NCBI GenBank assembly: GCA_946187555.1
Contig: CAMHQP010000010.1
Coordinates: forward strand, 1 to 37,909
Source of the DNA: an uncultured Bacteroidales bacterium
Lineage (GTDB): Bacteria; Bacteroidota; Bacteroidia; Bacteroidales; Paludibacteraceae
DNA: 37,909 bases
Direction: 5' to 3'
Shown here: positions 10,901 through 16,112 of the stretch, in pieces
How the letters are laid out: every line of letters starts with the position of its first letter
How positions within the stretch are numbered: position 1 is the stretch's first letter
Program-made: the position numbers and the translations under genes
Notes under the pieces: model-generated
What the model saw: the letters and a program-made list of their open reading frames with translations, nothing else
Database searches by the model: none
What the model was told of the DNA's origin: nothing

Positions 10901-11822
10901 CCTCGATCGCCGGAATCTCCGTAGCCGTCTCACCCAACGAGTAGTACTGGATGTCCTCGCTGTTCGGATCAAAACCCTTCCACTCTCTATCGTTGATGAA
11001 GAGCTGCTGGATCTTAGACGAATAAACCAGTTCTATATCATCGACATAGAGGGAGTTACCGGCGTACAGACCGCTGTTAGCACGGAAGTTAGGATAGTTG
11101 GAAGCCGAGAAGATAATGTTCATCTTCTGCGGTACATTGTTGTTGAAATAATAGATCGGCACCGTGATCTTCGTCCAGTTAGCATAGGTCTTCTTCTCAC
11201 GCCACATACCCTCACAAATCTGTCCGGGACTAGCCGGCGTGGAAGTACCACACTCATTACCATCCAACTCCTGACGGATATCCGACTCCTCATCGGTGAA
11301 GGTATCGGTGGTGGCACAACTACCGTTCTTAGCTTTATACTTGTTGCTCTGCGCCGTACCCGCCCACGCGTAGTAGAGAAGATAGAAGTCCTCCTTGGAG
11401 GTGTTGTTACCTGTACGCTTGATCCACACGGTCATCGAGTCCGGACGATACGTCCAGTTGATACCTCCGTAGTCACCGGCAGAGGCACTGCTGACCTGTG
11501 TCAGACTCGGCACGTACACCCACGGATGCCCCAGCGAGAAATAACCCGGGCTGGTCTCCGTGATACCGGCTGCACCGACGTCCTGGTCTTGCACCATCAT
11601 ACAATAACCGCCGTTATGACCGGTCTCTTTGTGGGCAAAGTTAAACTTAAAACCAAATTGCGTCACGTTAGAGGCATTCCAACCTACAGGCTGAGGGTTG
11701 CCATCAAACTGAGCAGCCGACCAATCTTCGAAATCCGCATTGGTCAACTGCTGCGCAAAAATAGCCGTCGGGAGCAAAATCATCGCTCCGCAGACTAACA
11801 CACGTTGTAAAAATTTACTCAT
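1938..11822 (-). CDS. Giant secreted protein with about 30 cadherin-like beta-sandwich repeats
   Basis: 3,294 residues. A signal peptide (about 1-23, ending IFAQ) is followed by a region starting LTNADFEDWSAAQF that resembles the Bacteroidota PCMD (putative carbohydrate metabolism) domain, to about residue 270. After that come roughly 28-30 units of 80-100 residues. Each unit has a Leu-x-x-Ile strand, a G-F-D-P or similar motif, a Tyr, and a closing V-T-A-x-D-G-x-x-x-x-Y-T-I pattern, as in the cadherin-like beta-sandwich family. Residues about 1,620-1,830 break the repeat with a different domain. The last 110 residues form another beta domain ending SGKIITRP, which could be a secretion signal. 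It is probably exported and surface-exposed, in adhesion or glycan binding (inference). The TAATTTTG/TTG promoter lies at 11887-11917. No Shine-Dalgarno sequence precedes the ATG. Confidence 0.88.
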   Translation of the reverse strand: MSKFLQRVLVCGAMILLPTAIFAQQLTNADFEDWSAAQFDGNPQPVGWNASNVTQFGFKFNFAHKETGHNGGYCMMVQDQDVGAAGITETSPGYFSLGHPWVYVPSLTQVSSASAGDYGGINWTYRPDSMTVWIKRTGNNTSKEDFYLLYYAWAGTAQSNKYKAKNGSCATTDTFTDEESDIRQELDGNECGTSTPASPGQICEGMWREKKTYANWTKITVPIYYFNNNVPQKMNIIFSASNYPNFRANSGLYAGNSLYVDDIELVYSSKIQQLFINDREWKGFDPNSEDIQYYSLGETATEIPAIEARRGVGSLTNARGKTVPFSGRVLSGSEITVTPGDLVSQPTLITVRAEDGSSTTTYKIQFQKAKSKNANLASISYALGTDTTAVPGFVPGKYNYEVELPYGTTQKPVVTYVQQEDGQTVTVTQPTSVSGSATIEVKAADTSVKKIYVLTFKVGQLKDVTLQDIRVNNKSIPGFSPSQAVYKVSLPTNTTQAPIVQPISAYPDGEQTITVSVPTLAQIQAGGQQAQAQITVSAPGATTSKVYKLNFKIEASTYSYLASLALEGDRIESVNPSLEGDVTALAFEPDLTTYYVNLLMGTKYLPRILYERGDEYQTITIDSTRFANGNGTVSINVMAGNNMDQTIYKLVFYAPKSSDTNLKGVLINGEQMEGFDPAKTSYSDTLEIGESFPTIAPILGDYQTYTMSSRKSGNAETTTITVMAGNGDTKSYNFTYYSQTYTDNRLANLVVEGFSLCDRNGDSIAFDAEVKEYWVNLPMGTTEIPTITATLRNAQYQDTTVTPLTDLNGTYKITVKPLSGAGRTYTIHFSVAVSKNAALAMIFLDGDSLKDFDPNVRDYVHTVEKGESVPVVSWTRAEEVQTVAAVTNKNTMYLTVTAGDKKTKRVYSIRFKFPASDNTQLLDIKLKYADRSDTISMKYSHKFKGDSLDYSVDLEGPTCPQIFPVTAAGQKVAVAAPYANGTATIKVISEDGSEETKYTIEFTKAIVEAVQLDRIYYNGKLVDANFDPKKTHYVVEDYADDDLPVITYLPEDANARVFWKNTTDSLIAYIRVTDGDNEGVYDVVFNRSVSENDSLIGIYANGVLIDGFTPSKTDYTFDLAAGQAYPALSYQVAEKAQVVFFGQLAEGKWGITVKSAKETTKEYTVQYNHAKFDDADLEGLQVAGNLITDFDPNVTKYPTGTTKFNLGNGEEMPQVTATPKADKNQKVLIYAPNNHEQHVLVVAENGTTQKEYIIEYTRVQSANCKLAALYVEGKPLATFHPDTLHYTYPLTSADTVVKNVYPVGQLDNQVITTTFGKPGETTTIKVDAQDGLHSTTYTIDFPIELNSNTKLGSLLINGDEKDVNETEYNFTLNFDENTPYSVEFTRADSTQMIQFIDAPVTGVTKIIVTAENKDTRTYSIRYTIAEPEPKENKLLSIAYRYTKADGDPVEGTIDDPKKGDNIVELPFGATSFEITDVTKNYAEQSLVFFKGGIRRGAKITVVANRTGVADVTYTITPHMQEFETAGKLQSLKYNGVEVPNFRPDVYNYMINVTTEPTAANFTAVDYNGNPVSAAFALDYQKKKQFTFTVAGTGGETYSVCWFYENDKDPFDFRAAWVDANVGAGFKPSAQWYVIADYTDGYDFSLVGYHIPYTSGKEVSRYGANGALLSTLRQGALRQSLPGMMSLSPMSVTIDENGKSKTSITQTASDGVQFRNTPEWLIFDYNPLTSNSINSWSIKVYMSNGTSQELATYTGDFNNKNNLVEGEKLTLNYPSGVVTNKLNAVLNSCEKENAKDMNGYSDNQYSDLVLQNMHLAYNSALTKAYVNGNELDPTGKVFTYNVPANTVIMGKPALKFTKAVHDQMQVIEWLNDGEWINGDLTARVINYGENSLDSTHYYVVLHRAPEDTLGYTVNFDGLPSHVNAQNDTTFVVLPFAHTKFPNLTITPANIHQRFAVNKEGNNVVVIVTNELNVSDTMTYVFREEPGNVATPANITAENSKGTILSFNEGAFVATTLKYTINGTQMPFIKATKGVNSSDQPLNQTIDVKHYADSAIVKVTAEDGKTTTTYIIKLIRPVVVTNQQIAKFYNAGQEESSWAIGGTNYFEEMAKPDTAVLFERCYAADAVTFIQTHDSMEWRVAGNTNSYVRKYPTDSSANNLLKNILVAGVPLEGFIPTNTDVPYIVTTDVTKVLEAVAAEDEQSIQTTMTEITGGIEYEITVTAQNKAKRTYKVQMTRPLSPDSTLTGILLDSVMIDGFAPNVYDYTVTLPIAKGPKKARAKMPNLTYVAANNGQTIGVSAGELNGDPTTITVTAEDEGASSIYTVTINEELSSCTELTDITINGKSVDPNFEPGRHFYSTTVDKDIVIGYTHEDRFFQKVDTIIDVIKPGVEFHYTLRVTAEDGTQADYLVEIYVQNQSNDAQLANILLDNVDFLTYKANAELANPQLPAFDPGKNDYTVKAPIDKIPNVSGQLKMADQKIDSWVESTDQIYCVHLKVTAVDGVTTNEYKVTIDRTLPQLNRLTSISIDGDTIKPFDPDKHSYIYDKLADGAALPEIEEIGYTTEDDAIQNDSKFVQITRSEADKLITIVVHAQDTAFPTAEYNVSFLFRKDTVNTLEVINETRNGMTTAPVNGWDPMGTYFHSDLPIGEEYPEISYGDDRYPGDGKWPRIDSMTVSLDTINLTWQHQTIVTAQDGSSRTYTVSYRKLRSNVTTLNWLKVSLNGQDFYAVEGFNPEVTEYNYTLKPDEATALEGRMPILQWEPGDIYQTIDTIVAVDSMSTKSLDYKHIITVTAATGRTRNYTVHYPVELSTDATLRTIKYNNGGAIPNFDGERENYKIEIEKNAEVPNLIPVKNVEGQKYEQDSLAGIDTIRYFVWAEDRNYTKTYTIAFERMLSTMIKLNRITLTDTLNNKPISHDVFDFKPEQFDYTIILPYDSLNRDILPRVDFIPGDMAQTVWPEQTKLNANQTMVTLHVVAENEEYGAEYNLIFQFTRNNDTRLKDIKIHGEELADFNPLKIDYEYKHPYGTDSASFFKAEDVEVLLSDIAATYQVSIDENGAISIVVTAQDGVSQTTYTIIQTIGLDGDNFLEAILLHVAAEDGTVTVDTLRGFDPEIAFYTYLLPAGATATPTVEGLKRSPRADVSVKAAAAGDTCIIICTAQDLKERRYYVYFKNSDINVAQEATGNDVVAKCLSNTELFVGTIRKDVHFALFDEQGHRLFYEQIPTADPNDAVVVTDLDNKDVLTDIINSRSGLVINITPGKIYFYTFIYGDKTFMQRLAGDKAKKLKSGKIITRP

Positions 11823-11886
11823 ATTAATATTTTTATTAAATATATTACGATTTTATGGTTCAAAACAGCCCATTTTTTATCGAGTG

Positions 11887-11917
11887 CAAAATTACTGCTA
11901 TTTTGTCGAGTACACAA
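11887..11917 (-). promoter_or_regulatory. Bacteroidota-type promoter for the giant repeat gene
   Basis: On the minus strand a TTG (-33; complement of 11915-11917) and TAATTTTG (-7; complement of 11887-11894) are separated by 20 bp. The start codon lies about 65 bp downstream. A small inverted repeat, ACACTCT/AGAGTGT (11955-11970), lies upstream of the -33 element; I cannot say whether it is an operator. Confidence 0.72.
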
Positions 11918-12022
11918 TAGCGTTTATTACGAAAAAGTATACGATTATTAAGCCACACTCTAAAGAGTGTTGCTAAACAGACTTTGCAAAATGCACAAAT
12001 TTTAAGATTTGGAAGAAGAAAA

Positions 12023-12046
12023 AACCGAGCCGTTAGAGGTTCGGTT
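12023..12046 (-). terminator. Possible weak terminator of the small hypothetical gene
   Basis: AACCGA (12023-12028) can pair with TCGGTT (12041-12046). On the minus strand the hairpin is followed by a T-rich run (complement of 12012-12024). It overlaps the stop codon of the gene at 12033, and the 12-base loop makes it weak. Confidence 0.4.
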
Positions 12047-12470
12047 GTTCTTTGCGGAGGACGGCTCGGATGAAATTATCCGGCCGGGCATAGATGGTAT
12101 AGTTGCCTTCTTTGTCTTTCGGGGCGATAGGATCGGGTTTGCCTTTGAGTTGGGCATAGAAGCGAGCCATGATGCCATCCAAGAAGTTCTGTTTTTCGGG
12201 AGGAAGGGGTATTTTGTTGCGGAGGGAGTTAATGAATTCTTGGGCAAGATGGGAGGCATTCCCAAAAGTTTGCCGGTTGGCTTTTTCGCCTTCTCTGACG
12301 GGTGCGGCGGCATAGTTGCGAGGGCGCGGCTCGTAAGCTTCGAGGCGGCCAATTCTGGTAACATTACCATTGAAATCTTTGAAGTGTTTTTGGCGTTCCA
12401 CGAGGGGATGTTTTTTGCCTCTTGCACCGATCATGGAAACGATACCCGGGGAATGTTGGATTTTTGCCAT
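12033..12470 (-). CDS. Small basic hypothetical protein
   Basis: 145 residues from the ATG at 12470 (MAKIQHSPGIVSMIGARGKK). The frame stays open to an ATG at 12557, but that lies inside a tandem repeat and I consider it unlikely. The protein is basic, with no signal peptide or membrane segment. It has recognisable blocks (EPRPRNYAAAPVREGEKANRQTFG; then FINSLRNKIPLPPEKQNFLDG; then ARPDNFIRAVLRKEQ), but I do not recognise the family. A dedicated promoter at 12664-12694 and a leader of nearly 190 nt with a palindrome and tandem repeats suggest a regulated gene. Overlapping frames in the same interval (12009-12479 plus; 12002-12427 minus) look like shadows because the promoter and codon pattern favour this one. 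Confidence 0.6.
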   Translation of the reverse strand: MAKIQHSPGIVSMIGARGKKHPLVERQKHFKDFNGNVTRIGRLEAYEPRPRNYAAAPVREGEKANRQTFGNASHLAQEFINSLRNKIPLPPEKQNFLDGIMARFYAQLKGKPDPIAPKDKEGNYTIYARPDNFIRAVLRKEQPNL

Positions 12471-12529
12471 ATGTTGTGAAGTCTGTGGTTTAAACGAAGT
12501 GGAAACGGGTGGATAAGGATACCATTTTA

Positions 12530-12584
12530 GCGCACTTACCGCGCACTTATAGTGCACTTATCACGCACTTATCGCCCACTAATT
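12530..12584 (-). repeat. 11-bp tandem repeat array in the leader of the small hypothetical gene
   Basis: On the plus strand the units are GCGCACTTACC, GCGCACTTATA, GTGCACTTATC, ACGCACTTATC and a decayed GCCCACTAATT. Four good copies plus one partial lie about 60 bp upstream of the chosen ATG and downstream of the predicted transcription start. The period of one DNA helical turn would place each unit on the same face of the helix. Confidence 0.85.
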
Positions 12585-12603
12585 TTTGGTTGCATTTTCA
12601 TTG

Positions 12604-12628
12604 GTATTATATACTATGTATATAATAC
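12604..12628. promoter_or_regulatory. Perfect 25-bp inverted repeat in the leader
   Basis: The arms GTATTATATAC (12604-12614) and GTATATAATAC (12618-12628) are exact reverse complements around a TAT centre. It lies about 30 bp downstream of the start site predicted from the promoter at 12664-12694. It could be a repressor operator or an RNA stem-loop; it is not a terminator, as no T-run follows. Confidence 0.7.
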
Positions 12629-12663
12629 TGGAGGATTGATTAGTTTTTGTTTGAAATCGAGCG

Positions 12664-12694
12664 CAAAGGTACGAAAAAGTTTTGAAATATGCAA
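12664..12694 (-). promoter_or_regulatory. Bacteroidota-type promoter for the small hypothetical gene
   Basis: On the minus strand a TTG (complement of 12692-12694), 20 bp, and TACCTTTG (complement of 12664-12671). The -33 element is embedded in CCCCAAATATTTGCATAT, similar to two other minus-strand promoters or promoter-like sites in this window. Confidence 0.72.
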
Positions 12695-12732
12695 ATATTT
12701 GGGGAGAAAAACATACATTCTTGAAGAGGAAA

Positions 12733-12784
12733 CTTGTTCCCTTTAATGCCTAAAAAAGGAACAAGCTAGAAAAAAGGGAACAAG
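12733..12784. repeat. Inverted and direct copies of AAAGGGAACAAG
   Basis: CTTGTTCCCTTT (12733-12744) is the exact reverse complement of AAAGGGAACAAG (12773-12784). A third, one-base-shorter direct copy lies between them (12754-12764). The block sits between the promoter of the small gene and the terminator of the next gene, and its role is unknown. Confidence 0.75.
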
Positions 12785-12788
12785 CCAA

Positions 12789-12817
12789 AAAGAGCCTGGC
12801 GTGTTGCCAAGCTCTTT
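12789..12817 (-). terminator. Intrinsic terminator of the OB/BspA-LRR gene
   Basis: AAAGAGC (12789-12795) pairs with GCTCTTT (12811-12817), continued by TGGC/GCCA after one mismatch, with a GTGTT loop. On the minus strand the stem is followed by a T-run (complement of the A's at 12787-12791). It lies about 50 bp after the stop of the gene that ends at 12864. Confidence 0.8.
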
Positions 12818-12863
12818 AATTTGAGAGGATATCCAGATAAAATCTGGACGGAATGGACATACT

Positions 12864-14090
12864 TTACTTAATCATCTTTCCTTGGATGTCGAAGATGTGC
12901 TCGCCGCGGAGGATGTAGATTTGGCCATTTTGAAGGAGTTTATAGGCTTTCATCTCTTGCTCGGTCAACTCCAAGTCTGCCGTACTGGGGATGGCCTGTA
13001 TATTGGTGAACTCGCTCCACTCGTCAGCTGTCTGATATAATTCGATACTCTCAGCAGGTACGTACAGGGGTATGGACTTATCGACACCCTCAAACGACTC
13101 GCCCTTTGAGGTCGGAGGATTGACAGCACGACAGGTGATAGACTGCAAGGCTGTGCAGTTACGGAACGTGCGGTATCCCAGACGCAGCACACTTGCCGGG
13201 ATATCTACAGAGTTCAGTTCTTTGCGACCGTCAAACGAATAGCTGATAACCATCACTATTCCGTCCGGAATGGTGTAACTGCCATTATAGTCCGTCGGTA
13301 AGAAGCAGAAGAGGTGCGCATTATAGAGCGGCTCGGTGAGTGCACAACCTTGGAAAGCCGCGATACCGATCGTGTCCACGCTCTCCGGCATGTTCATGGT
13401 TGTAAGCGCTTTACAGTTATAGAAAGCCCATTTGCCTACGGCAGACACGTTTTCCGGAATGGTGACGGAGCTTACTTTCTGGCAATTCTCGAATGCCGAC
13501 TGACCAATGTAAGTCAGCCCTTCCGGCATTTGAATACTGCGAACAGAATAGCGCAGGCTCTGTTGCTGCCAAGGGAAGGATTGAACGCTATCCACCATTC
13601 TACCGCTGCCTTGGATAGTTAAGTCCCAGGTGCTCATGTTTAGTTGGAAAGTCAGATTATTACCTGAAACCCCGCAGTCACCAGTAAGAACAGAGGGAGT
13701 AGCAGATGCCGTCGCATCCAGAATTGTCACATTATCATTGGCATTCTCAATTACAAGATCCGTATAGCGGTATATTTTCGTCTCTATGCTCACTTTATAC
13801 CCCACCTGCACGGGATTGTCATTCTTACCACGGTAGATGTAGAACACCTCGCTGATGTCACCACCCCGTTGGTCGCTAATCCAGTAGCACTGGTTATGGT
13901 ACCCTTCATTGTACTCTGATTCGATAGCTGCCACATAGCCGATAACGGTATATGTATCGGAGGTTGAGGCTCCTTTCTCGAGCGAGCGACCGATTTCTAA
14001 GGCTTGTGCCACACTCAGCGTCTCATACGCATAGATCGAACAGATACTTGCTACGATAGCAACGAAAAGTGCAAAAAGTTTTGTTTTCAT
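12864..14090 (-). CDS. Secreted protein with OB-like domain, BspA-type leucine-rich repeats and conserved tail
   Basis: 408 residues from the ATG at 14090 (MKTKLFALFVAIVASICSIYA, a signal peptide). A longer frame from a TTG at 14126 is rejected because that codon lies in the -7 box. Residues about 25-125 (VAQALEIGRSLEKGAS; YTVIGYVAAIES; YWISD; VGYKV) resemble the OB-like domain found in Bacteroidota secreted proteins. From about 180 to 330 run BspA-type LRR_5 repeats (IGQSAFENC; VGKWAFYNC; LGYRTFRNC). The last 24 residues (LLQNGQIYILRG to IQGKMIK) match the tail of the unrelated protein ending at 27996, suggesting a shared export or anchoring signal. It is probably surface-located; ligand unknown. 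Confidence 0.82.
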   Translation of the reverse strand: MKTKLFALFVAIVASICSIYAYETLSVAQALEIGRSLEKGASTSDTYTVIGYVAAIESEYNEGYHNQCYWISDQRGGDISEVFYIYRGKNDNPVQVGYKVSIETKIYRYTDLVIENANDNVTILDATASATPSVLTGDCGVSGNNLTFQLNMSTWDLTIQGSGRMVDSVQSFPWQQQSLRYSVRSIQMPEGLTYIGQSAFENCQKVSSVTIPENVSAVGKWAFYNCKALTTMNMPESVDTIGIAAFQGCALTEPLYNAHLFCFLPTDYNGSYTIPDGIVMVISYSFDGRKELNSVDIPASVLRLGYRTFRNCTALQSITCRAVNPPTSKGESFEGVDKSIPLYVPAESIELYQTADEWSEFTNIQAIPSTADLELTEQEMKAYKLLQNGQIYILRGEHIFDIQGKMIK

Positions 14091-14123
14091 AGGGTTTGTT
14101 TCATTTTTTAACCTTTGCGGCTG

Positions 14124-14154
14124 CAAAGGTACAACTTTTTTCTGATATACGCAA
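14124..14154 (-). promoter_or_regulatory. Bacteroidota-type promoter for the OB/BspA-LRR gene
   Basis: On the minus strand a TTG (complement of 14152-14154), 20 bp, and TACCTTTG (complement of 14124-14131), about 35 bp before the chosen ATG. It is divergent from the sigma-54-type promoter of moxR; the two core elements are only 22 bp apart. Confidence 0.75.
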
Positions 14155-14176
14155 GAAAAAAGAAAATTTTATAGTT

Positions 14177-14192
14177 TGGCACACTTTTTGCA
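14177..14192 (+). promoter_or_regulatory. Sigma-54 (RpoN) type -24/-12 promoter of the moxR/bat operon
   Basis: TGGCAC (14177-14182), five bases, TTGCA (14188-14192). The GG (14178-14179) and GC (14190-14191) are separated by exactly 10 bp, the invariant spacing of sigma-54 promoters. The predicted start near 14203 leaves a leader of about 25 nt before the moxR ATG at 14228. No good TTG/TAnnTTTG pair with 19-21 bp spacing is visible here. I found no other TGGCAC-N5-TTGC in my reading of the window. An activator site was not identified. Confidence 0.72.
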
Positions 14193-14227
14193 TGTTAATT
14201 TGCGGAAAATTATAATTACATTATACT

Positions 14228-15223
14228 ATGCAAAATCCTGTTGATATCAGAGAACTGCAAGAGCGCGTGGAGCGCGAGAGTTCGTTTGTAGATGCCTTGA
14301 CATTAGGCATGAATCAAGTCATTGTAGGCCAGAAACATCTGGTAGAGAGTTTGCTTATTGGTCTGTTGAGCGATGGGCACATATTGTTGGAAGGCGTGCC
14401 GGGTTTGGCAAAAACCCTCGCTATCAAGACCTTAAGTGACTTGATCAAAGCTAATTTCAGTCGTATTCAGTTTACTCCGGATCTGTTGCCTGCCGATGTA
14501 ATCGGTACGCAAATTTATTCTCAGAAGAGCGAAGAATTTAAGATCAAACGCGGTCCTATCTTCGCTAATTTTGTGTTGGCTGATGAGATCAACCGTGCGC
14601 CGGCAAAAGTACAGAGTGCATTGCTCGAGGCCATGCAGGAGCGTCAAGTGACAATTGGCGAGGCAACGTTTAAGTTGGATGATCCTTTCTTGGTTTTGGC
14701 TACCCAGAACCCGATTGAGCAGGAAGGAACCTACCCGCTGCCCGAGGCACAGACCGACCGTTTCATGCTGAAGGTAGTGATCGGTTATCCGAAAAAAGAG
14801 GAGGAGCAGGCCATCATTCGTCAGAATATCGCTTCCGAGAAGAAACAAGTGCTGCCGATCTTGAGTACGGCGGATATCATCAAGGCACGTAAGATCGTAG
14901 AGGAGGTTTATCTGGACGAGAAGATCGAGAAGTACATCGTGGATATCGTGTTTGCGACGCGTCAACCGGAAGAGTACGGGCTGAAAGATCTCAAGCAGAT
15001 GATCGCCTTTGGCGGTAGTCCGCGTGCTTCGATTAACCTGGCGAAGGCTGCTCGTGCGTACGCGTTTATTCATAGGAGAGGCTACGTAACGCCGGAAGAT
15101 GTACGTGCCGTTTGCTATGACGTATTGCGTCACCGTATCGGCTTGACGTACGAGGCAGAAGCAAATAATATTACGACCGAAGATATTATCACAGAAGTAC
15201 TGAATGCAGTACAAGTCCCCTAA
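14228..15223 (+). CDS. moxR: MoxR-type AAA+ ATPase of the bat operon
   Basis: 331 residues, the usual family length. Walker A is GVPGLAKT (56-63), Walker B ends LADE (D119, E120), sensor 1 is in ATQNP (N161), and the region EAQTDRFMLKV is typical of MoxR. MoxR ATPases act as chaperone-like remodelers, usually next to VWA-domain genes. Here it heads the aerotolerance operon and is probably cytoplasmic, working on the membrane-anchored VWA partners encoded downstream. The stop is one base before the next ATG (15225). Transcription is probably from the sigma-54-type promoter just upstream. Confidence 0.95.
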   Translation: MQNPVDIRELQERVERESSFVDALTLGMNQVIVGQKHLVESLLIGLLSDGHILLEGVPGLAKTLAIKTLSDLIKANFSRIQFTPDLLPADVIGTQIYSQKSEEFKIKRGPIFANFVLADEINRAPAKVQSALLEAMQERQVTIGEATFKLDDPFLVLATQNPIEQEGTYPLPEAQTDRFMLKVVIGYPKKEEEQAIIRQNIASEKKQVLPILSTADIIKARKIVEEVYLDEKIEKYIVDIVFATRQPEEYGLKDLKQMIAFGGSPRASINLAKAARAYAFIHRRGYVTPEDVRAVCYDVLRHRIGLTYEAEANNITTEDIITEVLNAVQVP

Positions 15224-15224
15224 T

Positions 15225-16112
15225 ATGACTTCAGAAGAGTTATTACAACGGGTAAGGAAGATCGAGATTAAGACCCATGGGTTGAGTCGAAACATCTTCG
15301 CGGGCGAGTACCACAGCCAGTTCAAAGGTCGTGGTATGGCGTTCAGTGAGGTGCGTGAGTACCAACCGGGCGATGATGTTCGGTCGATAGACTGGAATGT
15401 GACGGCGAGGATGAATAGGCCGTACATCAAGGTCTATGAAGAGGAGCGTGAGTTGACGGTGATGTTGCTCATCGATGTCAGCGGAAGTAGGAATTTTGGA
15501 ACGGTGACTCAGATGAAACGTGACACGATGGCCGAAGTAGCCGCAACCCTCGCTTTCTCCACGATCGAGAACAACGATAAAGTGGGTGTGATCTTCTTTA
15601 GCGACCAAGTGGAGAAATTCATCCCGCCGAAGAAAGGTAAGAGTCATGTGCTGCATATTATCCGCGAGTTGTTGAGTTTCGAGCCCGAACACACGGGGAC
15701 GAACATCAACGCGGCGCTGCAATACCTGACCAACGCGCAGAAGAGACGTTGTGCGGCGTTCCTGATATCGGATATGATGGATCCCGCTTTTAGTGCAACG
15801 CCCGAGAAGAAAGGTGAGGTTGCACCGGTGGTGATCGCCGCACGCAAGCATGACCTGAACGCGATTCAGATCTACGACCGTCGTGACGCGGAGATGCCGA
15901 ACGTGGGACTAATCAAATTGCGTGATCCGGAGACGGGTAAGCGTGTGTGGGCCGACACCGGTATTGCGAGTGTTCGCGAGGCGTATAACGAGGCTTGGCG
16001 CGAGCAACAGAACGCACTGGAGACTGTTTATACAAAGACGGGAATGCATAATATATCCCTGCGTACGGACGAAGATTACGTGAAAGCTTTAATGAGACTA
16101 TTTAAGCAATGA
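15225..16112 (+). CDS. DUF58-family protein of the bat operon
   Basis: 295 residues from the ATG at 15225 (MTSEELLQRVRKIEIKT), one base after the moxR stop. A frame from 15204 would overlap moxR and adds only seven residues. The hallmark KGRGMAFSEVREYQPGDDVRSIDW is present (DUF58 motif, about residues 36-59), followed by a VWA-like core beginning LLIDVSGS. DUF58 proteins are regular partners of MoxR ATPases. There is no signal peptide or clear membrane segment, so it is probably cytoplasmic or peripheral. The stop overlaps the next ATG (ATGA). Confidence 0.93.
   Translation: MTSEELLQRVRKIEIKTHGLSRNIFAGEYHSQFKGRGMAFSEVREYQPGDDVRSIDWNVTARMNRPYIKVYEEERELTVMLLIDVSGSRNFGTVTQMKRDTMAEVAATLAFSTIENNDKVGVIFFSDQVEKFIPPKKGKSHVLHIIRELLSFEPEHTGTNINAALQYLTNAQKRRCAAFLISDMMDPAFSATPEKKGEVAPVVIAARKHDLNAIQIYDRRDAEMPNVGLIKLRDPETGKRVWADTGIASVREAYNEAWREQQNALETVYTKTGMHNISLRTDEDYVKALMRLFKQ

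Noticed and set aside
12009..12479. 156-codon plus-strand frame over the small hypothetical gene
   Set aside because: The promoter, leader and protein character favour the minus-strand frame; the plus frame has no upstream promoter and begins in the terminator-like region.
12530..12584. 11-bp repeats as a CRISPR array or replication iterons
   Set aside because: Units are directly adjacent without spacers, far too short for CRISPR, and there is no replication initiator or origin-type context.
14195..14202. TTAATTTG as a vegetative -7 box for moxR
   Set aside because: The second base deviates and the only nearby TTG is 16 bp away; the sigma-54 elements in the same place fit their consensus and spacing exactly.
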